Below are positions 50,486 through 59,160 of a stretch of 64,000 nucleotides of DNA, in pieces. This DNA is from Bog-159 sp049511415 (lineage in GTDB: Bacteria > Acidobacteriota > Terriglobia > Bryobacterales > Bryobacteraceae): positions 124,001 to 188,000 of the forward strand of contig JBEKYC010000006.1 in NCBI GenBank assembly GCA_049511415.1, read 5' to 3'. A model generated the notes under the pieces. It did no database searches, was not told the origin of the DNA, and worked only from the letters and a program-made list of their open reading frames with translations. Position numbers and translations under genes: made by a program. Each line of letters begins with the position of its first letter. Positions within the stretch are counted from its first letter, which is position 1.

Positions 50486-52126
50486 TTACTGTGCGGCAAT
50501 GCCACGTTCCTCCAACAGTTCGCCGGTGCTGCGCAACAGGTTCATGCGATTGCGCCGGTAGTTGACGGCATTTTGGACCACCGCCGATTCGGCCGCTACC
50601 AGCGAACCCTGGGCTTGCAACACGAAGAAAACCTGACTGGTGCCGAGTTCCAGTTTCTTCTGCTCGGCATCCAGGTATTTCTGCGCCAGATCGCGCGCCA
50701 CAATAGCCAGCTTGACGGCTTCGCGGCTGGACTCCAACTGGCTCACCGCGCTCAGCACATCCAGCCGCACCTGCTGCTGCGTGGTCCGCACATTCAGCGC
50801 ATCACGCTTTTTCGAAACCAGCGCATCGGACATGTCCGCGGACGCCTGCCGGTTCTTTATCGGCAAAGTCAGTTGCAAACCAAACGAGTACATCGGGTAG
50901 CCGAAACCGAACATTTGGCTGAGCGCGTCGCCAAATCCGCCCGGCACTACCAATGGCGCGCCGGCCACGCCGCAATTGAAAAACGTAGTCGGATAACATG
51001 GCCCACCCACACCTTGCGAGGTGTATCCGCCGGTCAGCGACAGGTTCGGCAGCAATTCATTTCGGGCCGAGTGGATCTGCAGGTCGTCGAGATCCAGGTT
51101 TTCGACGGCCGACTTGATGTCGGGCCGCGCGGCCATGGCTTTGGTCACCTCCTGCTCGCCATCCACGGGCGAGGCGCCCGTATCCGGCGCCACGGTTTCG
51201 GTGAGCACGATGGGCAGCTTGCGCACGTCCCGATCGAGGTCCGCGCCAATCTGGCGGCGCAGGATGTTTTCTTCCTGTTCGACCAAAAAGCGTGCCTGCG
51301 AGACGCCTACCTGCGCCGAAGCGAACTGCTGCTCCGGGTTGAAGATATCGAGCGGCGAGAGTGCCCCCAGTTCCAGTTCGCGCTGCGAACGTTTCAGTGC
51401 CTGGTCCGCCAGATCGCGGGCGCTCTCGGCAACCCGCAGGTTCTCGCGCGCCAGCACCGCATCCCAATAAATATTTTCCGCCGCGCTCACCAGCGACAAA
51501 AGCGAGGACTTCAGATCGTACTCCGTCTTGCGCAGACGGCTGCGCGCTATGGTGATCGGCAGACGGTTGATGAAAGCGCCGCGGTTGCGGATCAGGGGTT
51601 GCACGAAAGTGAATCCCAGACTGGCGTTTAGCGCCGGGTTGTAGCTGTAGAAGCCACTATTGGTGGAGAGTTTCTGGCCGAAGAAGTTGACGTTGTACTG
51701 CAGGCCGCTGGGCAGCATGCCCTGATAGCCAAAACTAGCAGGCTGAGTGAGCTGCACCAGGGTGCTCGCGCCCGCCAGCGAATCGAGGGATGCGGTGGTT
51801 TGGCGCGTGCTGCTGAAGCTGGCCGTGCCCAACGGGTCGAAAATCGCGAAAGCCCGGGTGATGGCGTTCTGCGCCACATCGACGGTAAGCCGCTGGATGG
51901 CGATGTCGGTATTATTAGCCATCACCAGATCGAGATAGGAACGCAGGGAAAGCTCCAGCTTACCTCCGACCACATAGTCCGGCAGGTGAACCGGTGGGCG
52001 CAATTCGACGGCCGTGACAGGCCGGGAGAGAGTCTCGCGAAAGTAGGCAGGCTTAGGAAACGAAGTGAGTTGCGCGAAGGCGGAGCCTGCCAGGAACAGG
52101 ATGGCGGATAAGCAGCGCATGGGCAT
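50486..52126 (-). CDS. TolC-family outer membrane efflux protein
   Basis: A 546-residue outer membrane channel subunit. Signal peptide 'MRCLSAILFLAGSAFAQ', then helical OEP repeats: 'LELSLRSYLDLVMANNTDIAI' and 'SSLLSLVSAAENIYWDAVLARENLRVAES' in the first half, 'VTKAMAARPDIKSAVENLDL' and 'LDVLSAVSQLESSREAVKLA' in the second, with beta segments such as 'FTFVQPLIRNRGAF'. First gene of the operon; it should form the exit duct used by the adaptors downstream. Confidence 0.92.
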   Translation of the reverse strand: MPMRCLSAILFLAGSAFAQLTSFPKPAYFRETLSRPVTAVELRPPVHLPDYVVGGKLELSLRSYLDLVMANNTDIAIQRLTVDVAQNAITRAFAIFDPLGTASFSSTRQTTASLDSLAGASTLVQLTQPASFGYQGMLPSGLQYNVNFFGQKLSTNSGFYSYNPALNASLGFTFVQPLIRNRGAFINRLPITIARSRLRKTEYDLKSSLLSLVSAAENIYWDAVLARENLRVAESARDLADQALKRSQRELELGALSPLDIFNPEQQFASAQVGVSQARFLVEQEENILRRQIGADLDRDVRKLPIVLTETVAPDTGASPVDGEQEVTKAMAARPDIKSAVENLDLDDLQIHSARNELLPNLSLTGGYTSQGVGGPCYPTTFFNCGVAGAPLVVPGGFGDALSQMFGFGYPMYSFGLQLTLPIKNRQASADMSDALVSKKRDALNVRTTQQQVRLDVLSAVSQLESSREAVKLAIVARDLAQKYLDAEQKKLELGTSQVFFVLQAQGSLVAAESAVVQNAVNYRRNRMNLLRSTGELLEERGIAAQ

Positions 52127-52251
52127 GTAAATCCCAGGGTGTGGCGATTCCGCACACTTTTGTATGATTCCCAACACATTTAGACGCACTAAGGCGTCGT
52201 TTTGCTTAGGGTCTTCGCAGCTTTATTTTCGAATTTACGAAGGCCGCCGGT

Positions 52252-53886
52252 TTAGTGTACGCCAACCAGGGTGTTGATCAGGTTCGGGCCGTTGAAACTC
52301 CCCCATCCGGTTACCAGATCGTAGCCTGCCACGGCTGTGTATTTGCCGTTGCTGCCGCTGGTAATGTCATGGAAGTCGCTCTGATATACCGATGAGAGTG
52401 CGATCCGGTAGAGAATCGGGTTCAGGAACCCTACCGGCTGTTCGCCGTCCAACAGGGCCTGCTCGTTAACCATCGCCATAAACCCGGCCCATTGCGGCGC
52501 CGCATAGCTGGTGCCACCGTTACCGCCATTGCAGACGCCGTCGTAGCAACTGTATTGGTTGGTATCCGCCTCGGCAGCCACATCGGGAATATTCCGCAAG
52601 GTGGTGGATCCCCGGTTCGACGAGTTGATCACCCCGGGAAGCTGCTGATAAGGCGGAATCGGTATGCCGTTCTTGGACGGCATACCGGCGCTGCCGCTCC
52701 ACCCGGTTTCCGATGCCCAGGAACCTCCCGGACCGTTCGTCACCAGATCCGTGCCGCCGACCGCCGTGAGATACGGGTCATCAGCGGGCCAGACCGAGTT
52801 GGCGGGAGTCCGCGAGCCGTAATCTCCGGTCGCCACGAACAAAGTTTGTCCCTGGATCATGAACTCTTTAAATATCGGGTCAAGGGTGCTTTCGTTATCC
52901 GACCATCCCCACGAACAGCTTAACTGCTTGGAAGAATTGTCGGCCGCCATCTGGGCAAAAATCGAAGGATCGTTGTTGCCCACGTAGACCACAACTTGGC
53001 TCAAGCCGGGAGCCATGGAGATGGCCATTTCGATATCCAAAGCCTGCTCGCTGTCATCGCAGCTTGGATACACGCAACCGAGGGGGGCGCCATTCACGGA
53101 AACCCCCACTACTGGGACGTTGAGCGGTTCATTCACATTTTGAAAATAGGTTTCGACGTCGCTGATTTCGTAACCGGCGAATTCGAATAATCCAACCGAC
53201 TGGCCCGTGCCTGTGAGGGGTCCTGAGCCGTAGTAGGCGGCTCGCATGTCACTGCCGATAAACTGCCCGTGCGGACCGGAGCCGGTGGTCTTGCCGGATG
53301 CTTCCGGCGCCGAGACCACGTGCTTGGCGCGCGGCAAAGTAAAATTATCCAAGCCGGAAATATGTAGGAGCGGAACAGCTAAATCGATACTTGGCTCGCG
53401 GTCCGACGCGTAAAACGTGCGGTTCTCCGTCGGATGCTGATACACACCCATCACGACGTGCAGAGCCTCTTCGATACTCGCAACCGGCCCGTCAACGTCG
53501 ATCACCAGTCGGTTGGGGCGGCTTCCAGTGACGGTCAAGCCATGGGTAGCCGCAAAGCGGACAACGGCCTCGTGATCGTCGATGGTCGGCGCGAATTCCT
53601 GTGCGAACTGGTCCACGCTCAAATAATGCCGATATCCGGCACTCAGCGGATTATAGAGATTTTGCAACAGACCGTCGAGAGCGGATTCGTTACGGAGGGG
53701 CAGCGAGATTGCCAGACTGAGGTGCTGTGCCGGCGCTAGTGCGCCTACTCTTGGGGCTTGCCCATTGGATACCGCAACTGGCACGTGGGCGGTCAAGGTC
53801 AGGCGCGGCGCGGCATACGCGCCGGCCGCGAACAGAAGCAAAATGGCGGCAATGGCCGCGGGCCTGGGCAAGGTGGTGTTCTTCAT
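52252..53886 (-). CDS. Secreted S53 family peptidase
   Basis: A 544-residue sedolisin-type peptidase with signal peptide and propeptide ('LPLRNESALDGLLQNLYNPLS' and 'SVDQFAQEFAPT' are pro-kumamolisin landmarks). Catalytic residues: E and D in 'DSEQALDIEMA', oxyanion Asp in 'VATGDYGSR', Ser in 'NGGTSYAAPQWAG'. Calcium site near 'FHDITSGSNGKY'. This is the secreted counterpart of the leaderless S53 enzyme at 26384; the propeptide is cut off at low pH in the family. Confidence 0.93.
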   Translation of the reverse strand: MKNTTLPRPAAIAAILLLFAAGAYAAPRLTLTAHVPVAVSNGQAPRVGALAPAQHLSLAISLPLRNESALDGLLQNLYNPLSAGYRHYLSVDQFAQEFAPTIDDHEAVVRFAATHGLTVTGSRPNRLVIDVDGPVASIEEALHVVMGVYQHPTENRTFYASDREPSIDLAVPLLHISGLDNFTLPRAKHVVSAPEASGKTTGSGPHGQFIGSDMRAAYYGSGPLTGTGQSVGLFEFAGYEISDVETYFQNVNEPLNVPVVGVSVNGAPLGCVYPSCDDSEQALDIEMAISMAPGLSQVVVYVGNNDPSIFAQMAADNSSKQLSCSWGWSDNESTLDPIFKEFMIQGQTLFVATGDYGSRTPANSVWPADDPYLTAVGGTDLVTNGPGGSWASETGWSGSAGMPSKNGIPIPPYQQLPGVINSSNRGSTTLRNIPDVAAEADTNQYSCYDGVCNGGNGGTSYAAPQWAGFMAMVNEQALLDGEQPVGFLNPILYRIALSSVYQSDFHDITSGSNGKYTAVAGYDLVTGWGSFNGPNLINTLVGVH

Positions 53887-53980
53887 TAGTGCAGCAACTC
53901 CCTTTCTTGGGATAACTTCTCTGATGCTACCAGTTTTTCAGCACTTCGCATGATTCAGAGCCGTATGATTCGTCACCAGT

Positions 53981-54397
53981 TTGATGGAACGTCCCGGCGG
54001 CCGCCAATGCCACGCGCAAAGCCTTGTGAGTCAGGACCCGTTAAGGAGTCGTCACGCTGTCGGTAAAGCCGGTACGATTGCTGCCGGTGTCGCCGGCTCG
54101 CAGGTGGTGGCCAACCAAATCGACGTGATTCCACCCAATTCCAGCAGCGATGCCCGCACGCTCTACGCGGATCTCGATAAGGGCATCCAGAGCAATCTGG
54201 ACGCGGCGTTGATAAAGCATAGAATCGGCGGGACGATCCGTCACAGCACCGAAAATGGAGTGGTGACACTGTGTGGCACGGTCGATTTCGAACAATCGTG
54301 GGATCAAGCACAGCAGGTGGCCTCCGCGGTAACGAATGTGCAACAAATCGTCAACGAGTTGCAGATCCAGAATCAAAAGGCGACCTCGACCAATTAG
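53981..54397 (+). CDS. BON domain protein, N-terminal part degenerate
   Basis: A 138-residue frame with one good BON domain at the C terminus ('SNLDAALIKHRIGGTIRHS', 'GVVTLCGTVDFEQSWDQAQQ', 'AVTNVQQIVNELQI'). Before it, 'GKAGTIAAGVAGSQVVANQI' is the end of a first BON domain, but its beginning is missing. The bases around 54030-54065 read as 'PVK..VVTLSGKAGT' if two single bases are added, so the first repeat and probably the signal peptide are broken. In intact form these are periplasmic or envelope stress proteins of the OsmY type. Confidence 0.6.
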   Translation: MMERPGGRQCHAQSLVSQDPLRSRHAVGKAGTIAAGVAGSQVVANQIDVIPPNSSSDARTLYADLDKGIQSNLDAALIKHRIGGTIRHSTENGVVTLCGTVDFEQSWDQAQQVASAVTNVQQIVNELQIQNQKATSTN

Positions 54398-54488
54398 GGG
54401 AGCAAATTGGAGTAGGCTAGTCATTGGGGCATCGCGGTCTGTGACCGTTGAACAGCCTCATTCCGAATTTCATCGAGGAGACAAACCT

Positions 54489-55028
54489 ATGACCAAGTCC
54501 GTATGCGTTTGCGCCGCCCTGGCCGCCGCCGCAAGCTTCAGCTTCGCGCAACCTGGGCCGCCCCGGCCGCAGCCGGCCGAAACATCCGTCACCATCGCCG
54601 GCAAGACCATCGGCATCAAGTACGCGGCGCCGCATGTAGCGGGCCGACAGATGTTCGGTGGCGGCGGCGTGATTTCGCATGACAAGACCTATCCGGTGTG
54701 GCGCGCGGGGGCCAACGCCGCTACTGCCCTCCACACGGATGCCGATCTGGATTTTGAAGGCCTGCAGGTGCCGGCCGGCAACTACACCCTGTTTGCCGAT
54801 GTGGCGGATCCCGATCGCTGGGACTTCATCGTCAGCAAGGCTACCGGCGAGTGGGGTCTCGCTTATAACAAGAGTATGGATTTGGGCCGCGTGAAGATGC
54901 ATATGGCGAAACCGGATGCGCCCGTGGAGGTCTACAAAATGACCCTGAGCAGTACGGGTGCGCATTCCGGCGAGCTCAAGTTGGAATTCGCGGACCACAT
55001 CGCCTCAATTCGGTTCACCGTGAAATGA
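54489..55028 (+). CDS. DUF2911 secreted protein
   Basis: A 179-residue secreted protein with signal peptide ('MTKSVCVCAALAAAASFSFAQ') and the DUF2911 pattern: 'SVTIAGKTIGIKYAAPHVAGR', 'FGGGGVISHDKTYPVWRAG', 'ATALHTDADLDFEGLQVPAGNY', 'GEWGLAYNKSMDLGRVKMHM'. GAGGAGA is well placed before the ATG at 54489. The fold is a beta-sandwich of unknown role, often seen in several copies in acidobacterial genomes. Confidence 0.85.
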   Translation: MTKSVCVCAALAAAASFSFAQPGPPRPQPAETSVTIAGKTIGIKYAAPHVAGRQMFGGGGVISHDKTYPVWRAGANAATALHTDADLDFEGLQVPAGNYTLFADVADPDRWDFIVSKATGEWGLAYNKSMDLGRVKMHMAKPDAPVEVYKMTLSSTGAHSGELKLEFADHIASIRFTVK

Positions 55029-55108
55029 TCTCTTAGCCCGGCTGCAAGTGCTTTCCCGCCGCCACCTTGCGGGAACAACCCGGGATGACGTAACGTATCA
55101 AATTACGA

Positions 55109-55564
55109 ATGCCTTTTTGCAGCCAGTGCGGAAACCAGGTGGACGCGAAGGATATTTTCTGCGCCAAATGCGGGGCGCGGCAGCCTGGCGCCGGTCCCCG
55201 GCCCAGGAACGCGCCCGGCGATCCCTTTGCCTCCATGACGCCGCGCACCGCGTCCATACTTTGCTACATCCCCGGTCTGGGATGGATCGCTTCCATCGTA
55301 GTACTGGCCTCGGAGCGCTTCCGTACCAACCGGGTCGTCCGCTTCCACGCTTTTCAGGGCTTGTACCTGTTCGTGGCCTGGCTGATTGAGGACTGGGTCC
55401 TGAAGCCGGTCTTCTCCGAGATTCCGCACGTGCATATCAACGGCATCATCCAGGCGGTCCTGCTGGGTATTTCGATTTTCATGATTATCAAGGCCAGCCA
55501 TGAAGAAGCTTACGAGCTTCCTATCATCGGCGAATTGGCGCAAAAATCCGTCGCGGAGAGATAA
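55109..55564 (+). CDS. Zinc-ribbon membrane protein (DUF4870-like)
   Basis: A 151-residue protein with an N-terminal zinc ribbon ('FCSQCGNQVDAKDIFCAKCGA', CxxC...CxxC) followed by a membrane part with three helices: 'TASILCYIPGLGWIASIVVLAS', 'RFHAFQGLYLFVAWLIED' and 'IIQAVLLGISIFMIIKAS'. This matches the DUF4870/TIC20-like bacterial family in which the ribbon is soluble and the helices span the inner membrane. Function unknown. Confidence 0.8.
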   Translation: MPFCSQCGNQVDAKDIFCAKCGARQPGAGPRPRNAPGDPFASMTPRTASILCYIPGLGWIASIVVLASERFRTNRVVRFHAFQGLYLFVAWLIEDWVLKPVFSEIPHVHINGIIQAVLLGISIFMIIKASHEEAYELPIIGELAQKSVAER

Positions 55565-55769
55565 TCCCTAACCCGTACCTGTTATCCAAATGTAGGCTGG
55601 GAATAGGTCCTTGACGCTGACGTGATCCTGGACTTCACCAGCGATCTTTACGGCCACCCAAATCTGCGGGACGAGCGCCACCGGAGCGGTACTCAAACCA
55701 GAACCGTGATAGAGCGCCCGCACCCTATCTGAGTGGCCGGTTGCTTGCACCACATTAAGGCAAGCCGCA

Positions 55770-56348
55770 GTGTGTTCGCACGCTGGGCAGGCTCTAGTGG
55801 ATATGCTCCCCAGGCTTGCTGGTGCTTGGAATTCTGGATTCCTCGTACCTGTTCACACTGCGGGGCAACGATCTTCTCGTGGTGGCTCTGACTGTGCGCC
55901 ACCCGACATTTCTTTTCAGCCCCTATTACGCGGCTATGTCGGCGGTAGGTTCCGTTCTCGGATGTCTTCTGACTGATATTATACTGCGCCTGTTAGAAGC
56001 CACTGGGCTGGAAAAGCATCTGCCCCGACGGCCGCTGAAAAACATCCGGAAGAAGTGGAGCACAACGCGGGACTTGCGGTAGCTATCGCTTCGCTCGCTC
56101 CTCCACCGTCTGTTCTCCGTAGTGGGCATCACGCGCATGCTGCGATTTACTGTGCTGGGTCTGCTGGCATTGCGGTTCGGGACGCGCACCTGAAATGGGC
56201 GCAGAATCCGATCGTGCAAACATTACTCCTTGGACTCATTCTTGTCTGCGCCGTGGGCAGTATTGTTTCCGTCTACTTTCAGCGCAGCCGATCAGCCCCT
56301 CGGACAGTGGCAGTGCGTGAAAGCACCAAGATGCGCGTTCGGTCCTAA
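55770..56348 (+). pseudogene. VTT/DedA-like (YqaA-type) membrane protein, multiply frameshifted
   Basis: The family reads across frames: 'GLLVLGILDSSYLFTLRGN' and 'DLLVVALTVRHP...YYAAMSAVGSVLGCLL' (one frame from 55816), 'EHNAGLAVAIASLAPPP' (another from 56055), 'FSVVGITRMLRFTVLGLLALRFGTR' (a third) and 'LKWAQNPIVQTLLLGLILVCAVGS' (back to the second). The first break fits loss of one A in 'AAGAAGTGGAG' near 56050; a gap of about 20 residues is also missing after 'APPP'. Upstream, 'QALVDML' near 55785 is the likely original N terminus. Between 55565 and 55770 nothing is identifiable. Confidence 0.65.
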
Positions 56349-56379
56349 AGGTGCAGAAGCATGACAGAGGATCATCCTT

Positions 56380-56802
56380 ATGCAACAAGGCAAAATTAAA
56401 AAGACGGATACTGACAAAAAATATCGTCGCGTTCTATCAGCGAGTACCTTGGTGGGCGACAAGGTACAGAACGCGGCCGGCGAGAGCCTGGGAAAGGTCG
56501 ATGAGATCATGATCGACGTGCCCTCCGGAAGAATTGCTTATGCGGTGCTTTCTTTCGGCGGCGTTTTGGGCATGGGCAATAAGCTGTTTGCGGTGCCGTG
56601 GAGCGCATTGCAGGTAGACGAGGACGAGAAATGCTTCATACTCGAGGCGGACAAGAGCACGCTTGAGACAGCGCCCGGCTTCGACAAGGACAATTGGCCC
56701 GACATGGCCGACACAACGTGGGCCAGCGGTATCTTCGCGCACTATCGTGTGAATCCCTACTGGGACGAAGAGAAGACCTACCGCAGCGGTGGTGGTTTAT
56801 AG
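56380..56802 (+). CDS. PRC-barrel domain protein
   Basis: A 140-residue soluble protein with one PRC-barrel: 'LSASTLVGDKVQNAAGESLGKVDEIMID', 'GRIAYAVLSFGGVLGMGNKLFAVPWSAL', then 'CFILEADKSTLETAPGF'. The C-terminal part ('VNPYWDEEKTYRSGG') is characteristic of the stress-associated subgroup. The next gene starts 1 base after its stop, so they form an operon. Confidence 0.88.
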   Translation: MQQGKIKKTDTDKKYRRVLSASTLVGDKVQNAAGESLGKVDEIMIDVPSGRIAYAVLSFGGVLGMGNKLFAVPWSALQVDEDEKCFILEADKSTLETAPGFDKDNWPDMADTTWASGIFAHYRVNPYWDEEKTYRSGGGL

Positions 56803-56803
56803 G

Positions 56804-57196
56804 ATGCCGGACAAAAATACGCAGGCACGGGTACGCAAAGCAAAATCGGCGTCGAGCAAGGCCGGCGAATACGTGCGCGAGGAAATCGAACACGTGCGCG
56901 AGGGCAAGCACGGCGTGCGATCCGCGAAGCAGGCCATCGCGATCGGGCTGTCAAAGGCTAGAAGGGCAGGAATCAAGACGCCTGCGCGTCCCGGCGTGAA
57001 GCCCACTAAGGCAAGCAGCCGCAAGCCGAACGCGGCACGCTCCAAGGCCACTCATCGGGCTCTCGAACGCGAAGGGTCCGCGGGCGCATCTCACCGGGCA
57101 CTCTCGCGGCACGCTAAGAGCAGCGCACGCCAGCGGGGTAGGGCCAGCCTGCGGCGGGCTGCGCAAAAGGCGGCGCGCACACGCCGCGCACTGTAG
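56804..57196 (+). CDS. DUF6496 domain protein
   Basis: A very basic 130-residue protein (rich in Lys, Arg, Ala, Ser). The DUF6496 core is 'GKHGVRSAKQAIAIGLSKARRAG'. The remainder is low-complexity and histone-like, which suggests DNA association, although no nucleic-acid-binding motif can be proven. Likely co-transcribed with the PRC-barrel gene. Confidence 0.78.
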   Translation: MPDKNTQARVRKAKSASSKAGEYVREEIEHVREGKHGVRSAKQAIAIGLSKARRAGIKTPARPGVKPTKASSRKPNAARSKATHRALEREGSAGASHRALSRHAKSSARQRGRASLRRAAQKAARTRRAL

Positions 57197-57359
57197 ACAG
57201 ATTCGATCGAGCAGTATTCCTTTGGGGGCGAACAGTTGCGGCACGGCCCTGTAGTTTCGTGCGCGACGGCTCGCCCCATTTATTTTGGCCGCTGCGTGGA
57301 TCAATTGTGCATGGTATGCAAAGTGCTCTCGTGTTAGCCGGAGAGGAGTGAGACGATTC

Positions 57360-57515
57360 ATGCTGCTAATTCTGATTATTTTGGTGATCCTGGTATTGGC
57401 GTCGGCGCCGGCGTGGCCCTATAGCCGCGGATGGGGTTATTATCCGAGCGGCGGACTGGGAACCGTTCTGCTGATTGTGATCATTTTGATGCTGCTGGGT
57501 TACGTCCATTTCTAG
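57360..57515 (+). CDS. DUF3309 small membrane protein
   Basis: A 51-residue protein: two hydrophobic helices ('LLILIILVILVLASAPAW' and 'LGTVLLIVIILMLLGYV') joined by the family turn 'PYSRGWGYYPSGGLG'. GGAGAGGAG is just upstream of the ATG. DUF3309 proteins cluster with stress and biofilm genes; the function is unknown. Confidence 0.87.
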   Translation: MLLILIILVILVLASAPAWPYSRGWGYYPSGGLGTVLLIVIILMLLGYVHF

Positions 57516-57603
57516 CCCGCCGCTGGATGGGCCGCTGTATCGCGCGTGCGATTAGCGGCCCGCGTGTCTAAATGCAAAACTACATACGCAACAAGAGACA
57601 AGT

Positions 57604-58374
57604 GTGAGCAGACCGATTCGCTGGGTCTCCAAGCTAGGGCCGGGTTTGATAACCGGCGCGGCGGATGACGACCCATCAGGAGTAGCACTTATTCGATCGC
57701 GGGAGCGCAGTCGGCTACGCGTACCTTTGGACGGCGTGGTTCTCATTTCCCCTGATGGCCGAGCGCGCGGCAAAATTACCGTGGCGCAGCGCCGGGGCGC
57801 CACTGACACGAGAAGAGCGATTTCGCGTGGATGTGATCACGGTTATGCTCTTTTCCAGCGTCATCATCATGCTCACCATGGGTGCCACGTTGCATGTCCG
57901 TGGTCAGACTCACATCGTCACCGCGGAGCAGGCCGCCGATGCGTTGCGCCATCTGGCTGGAGGCGGCGCGTACCTGCTTTTCTCGCTCGGCATCCTGGCA
58001 ACGGGTATGTTGAGCGTGCCCGTCTTGGCCGCGTCAACCGCATACGCCGTCGCGAAGCCGGAAAATGGCGGGATTCCCTGAAATACACACTGCGGCTGGC
58101 GCCCCAGTTTTACGCGGTACTGGCGGCTGGACTGCTTGTCGCTCTGGCGTTGAACTACGTCCGATTCAGCGTGATGGCGATGCTTTTCTGGTCCGCTGTA
58201 GTCAATGGCGTGCTCGCGCCGCCGCTCGTTGTGCTGGCCGTTCTCCTGGCGTCGGACAGAGGCGTCATGGGTCGGCACTTCGTGTCTCCGCTGCTGCGTA
58301 CCCTGGGATGGATGACTGCGGCGGTCATGACATTGGCCACAATCGGTATGTTCAGCCTGGCCGGCAAAAGCTGA
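57604..58374 (+). pseudogene. Nramp-family divalent metal transporter, deleted and frameshifted
   Basis: The start 'RPIRWVSKLGPGLITGAADDDPSGV' is a normal Nramp N terminus with the metal-binding DDDPSG motif. 'TYSIAGAQ' and 'GYAYLWTAWFSFPLMA' (TM2) continue in two further frames. A large stretch (TM2 end to TM6) is then missing. 'FRVDVITVMLFSSVIIMLTMG', 'QTHIVTAEQAADALRHLAGG' and 'LFSLGILATGMLSVPVLAAS' (second frame) continue the C-terminal half, and 'DSLKYTLRLAPQFYAVLA' returns to the first frame. At least three single-base losses ('GTAGCACT', 'CAGTCGGC', 'GTCGCGAAG') and one big deletion are needed to explain it. It cannot encode a functional transporter. Confidence 0.75.
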
Positions 58375-58413
58375 GTTGTTTGCCGCCGCTGTTATGTTAG
58401 GGTATCTCTGAGC

Positions 58414-59160
58414 ATGCACCCACCTTCGCCGGCTGGTATCGGAAAGAGACGCGCAACTCGCAAGGGCTCACTGCGAAACCTGGACTTGGCCGATTTTCTG
58501 TCGCGGGCTTGCCATGACCTGAGAGCGCCGGTGCGCGCCATACGGGCACACACCGAATTGTTCTTGCGCAATCCCGCGCCCGCCGCCGACTCGGCGTCAC
58601 GTTTGGCATTCATTTTGGATGGCGCCAAGAAACTGGACGCACTGGTGGAGGCGCTCTCCGCCTATTCGGTTGCCCTGCGAATCAATACCGCATCGTTCAG
58701 GCCGATGGCCATGGACGTACTTCTGAGGACTTCCCTGGCCAAATTGCGCGAGCCTATCACCAGCACGGGCGCCGAAGTCACGCACAGTGAATTGCCGCGC
58801 GTATCGGGCGATCCGGACCGGCTGGTGGAGCTTTTGGAACGCTTGATCCGAAACGCGCTGGAGCACCGCACACCAGCCCCGCCGCGCATCCATATCACCG
58901 CGAAAAAACGCGCGCGCGGCTGGCTGTTTGCGGTGGCTGACAATGGCTCCGGCATCGAGGCTGCTTATCTGGAACGAATTTTCAACCCGCTTGAACAGAT
59001 TCTGGGTAGCTCATCCAGCAGCGCCGGGATGGGCCTCGCCATATGCCGGGTGATTGTGGAACGGCATCGGGGCAGGATCTGGGCGGAATCGCAGGCTGGC
59101 CTGGGTGCGACAATCTTCTTCACGCTGCCTGCCGGCAAAGCGCCCGCGGAGCCACGTTAG
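58414..59160 (+). CDS. Sensor histidine kinase (soluble)
   Basis: A 248-residue kinase with HisKA and HATPase domains only. H-box 'FLSRACHDLRAPVRAIRAHTE' (phospho-acceptor His), N-box 'ERLIRNALEHR', G1 'ADNGSGIEAAYLERIF', F/G2 'SSAGMGLAICRVIVERHRG'. No input or membrane domain is encoded, so it resembles phytochrome-like or bacteriophytochrome-kinase output modules. No response regulator is adjacent on this strand. It converges with and overlaps the end of the DUF3536 remnant. Confidence 0.88.
   Translation: MHPPSPAGIGKRRATRKGSLRNLDLADFLSRACHDLRAPVRAIRAHTELFLRNPAPAADSASRLAFILDGAKKLDALVEALSAYSVALRINTASFRPMAMDVLLRTSLAKLREPITSTGAEVTHSELPRVSGDPDRLVELLERLIRNALEHRTPAPPRIHITAKKRARGWLFAVADNGSGIEAAYLERIFNPLEQILGSSSSSAGMGLAICRVIVERHRGRIWAESQAGLGATIFFTLPAGKAPAEPR

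Noticed and set aside
55568..55753. 61-codon minus-strand frame in the gap before the VTT remnant
   Set aside because: It has some coding-like character ('QDHVSVKDLFPAYIW') but no start signal, no partner and no family; too short to claim.
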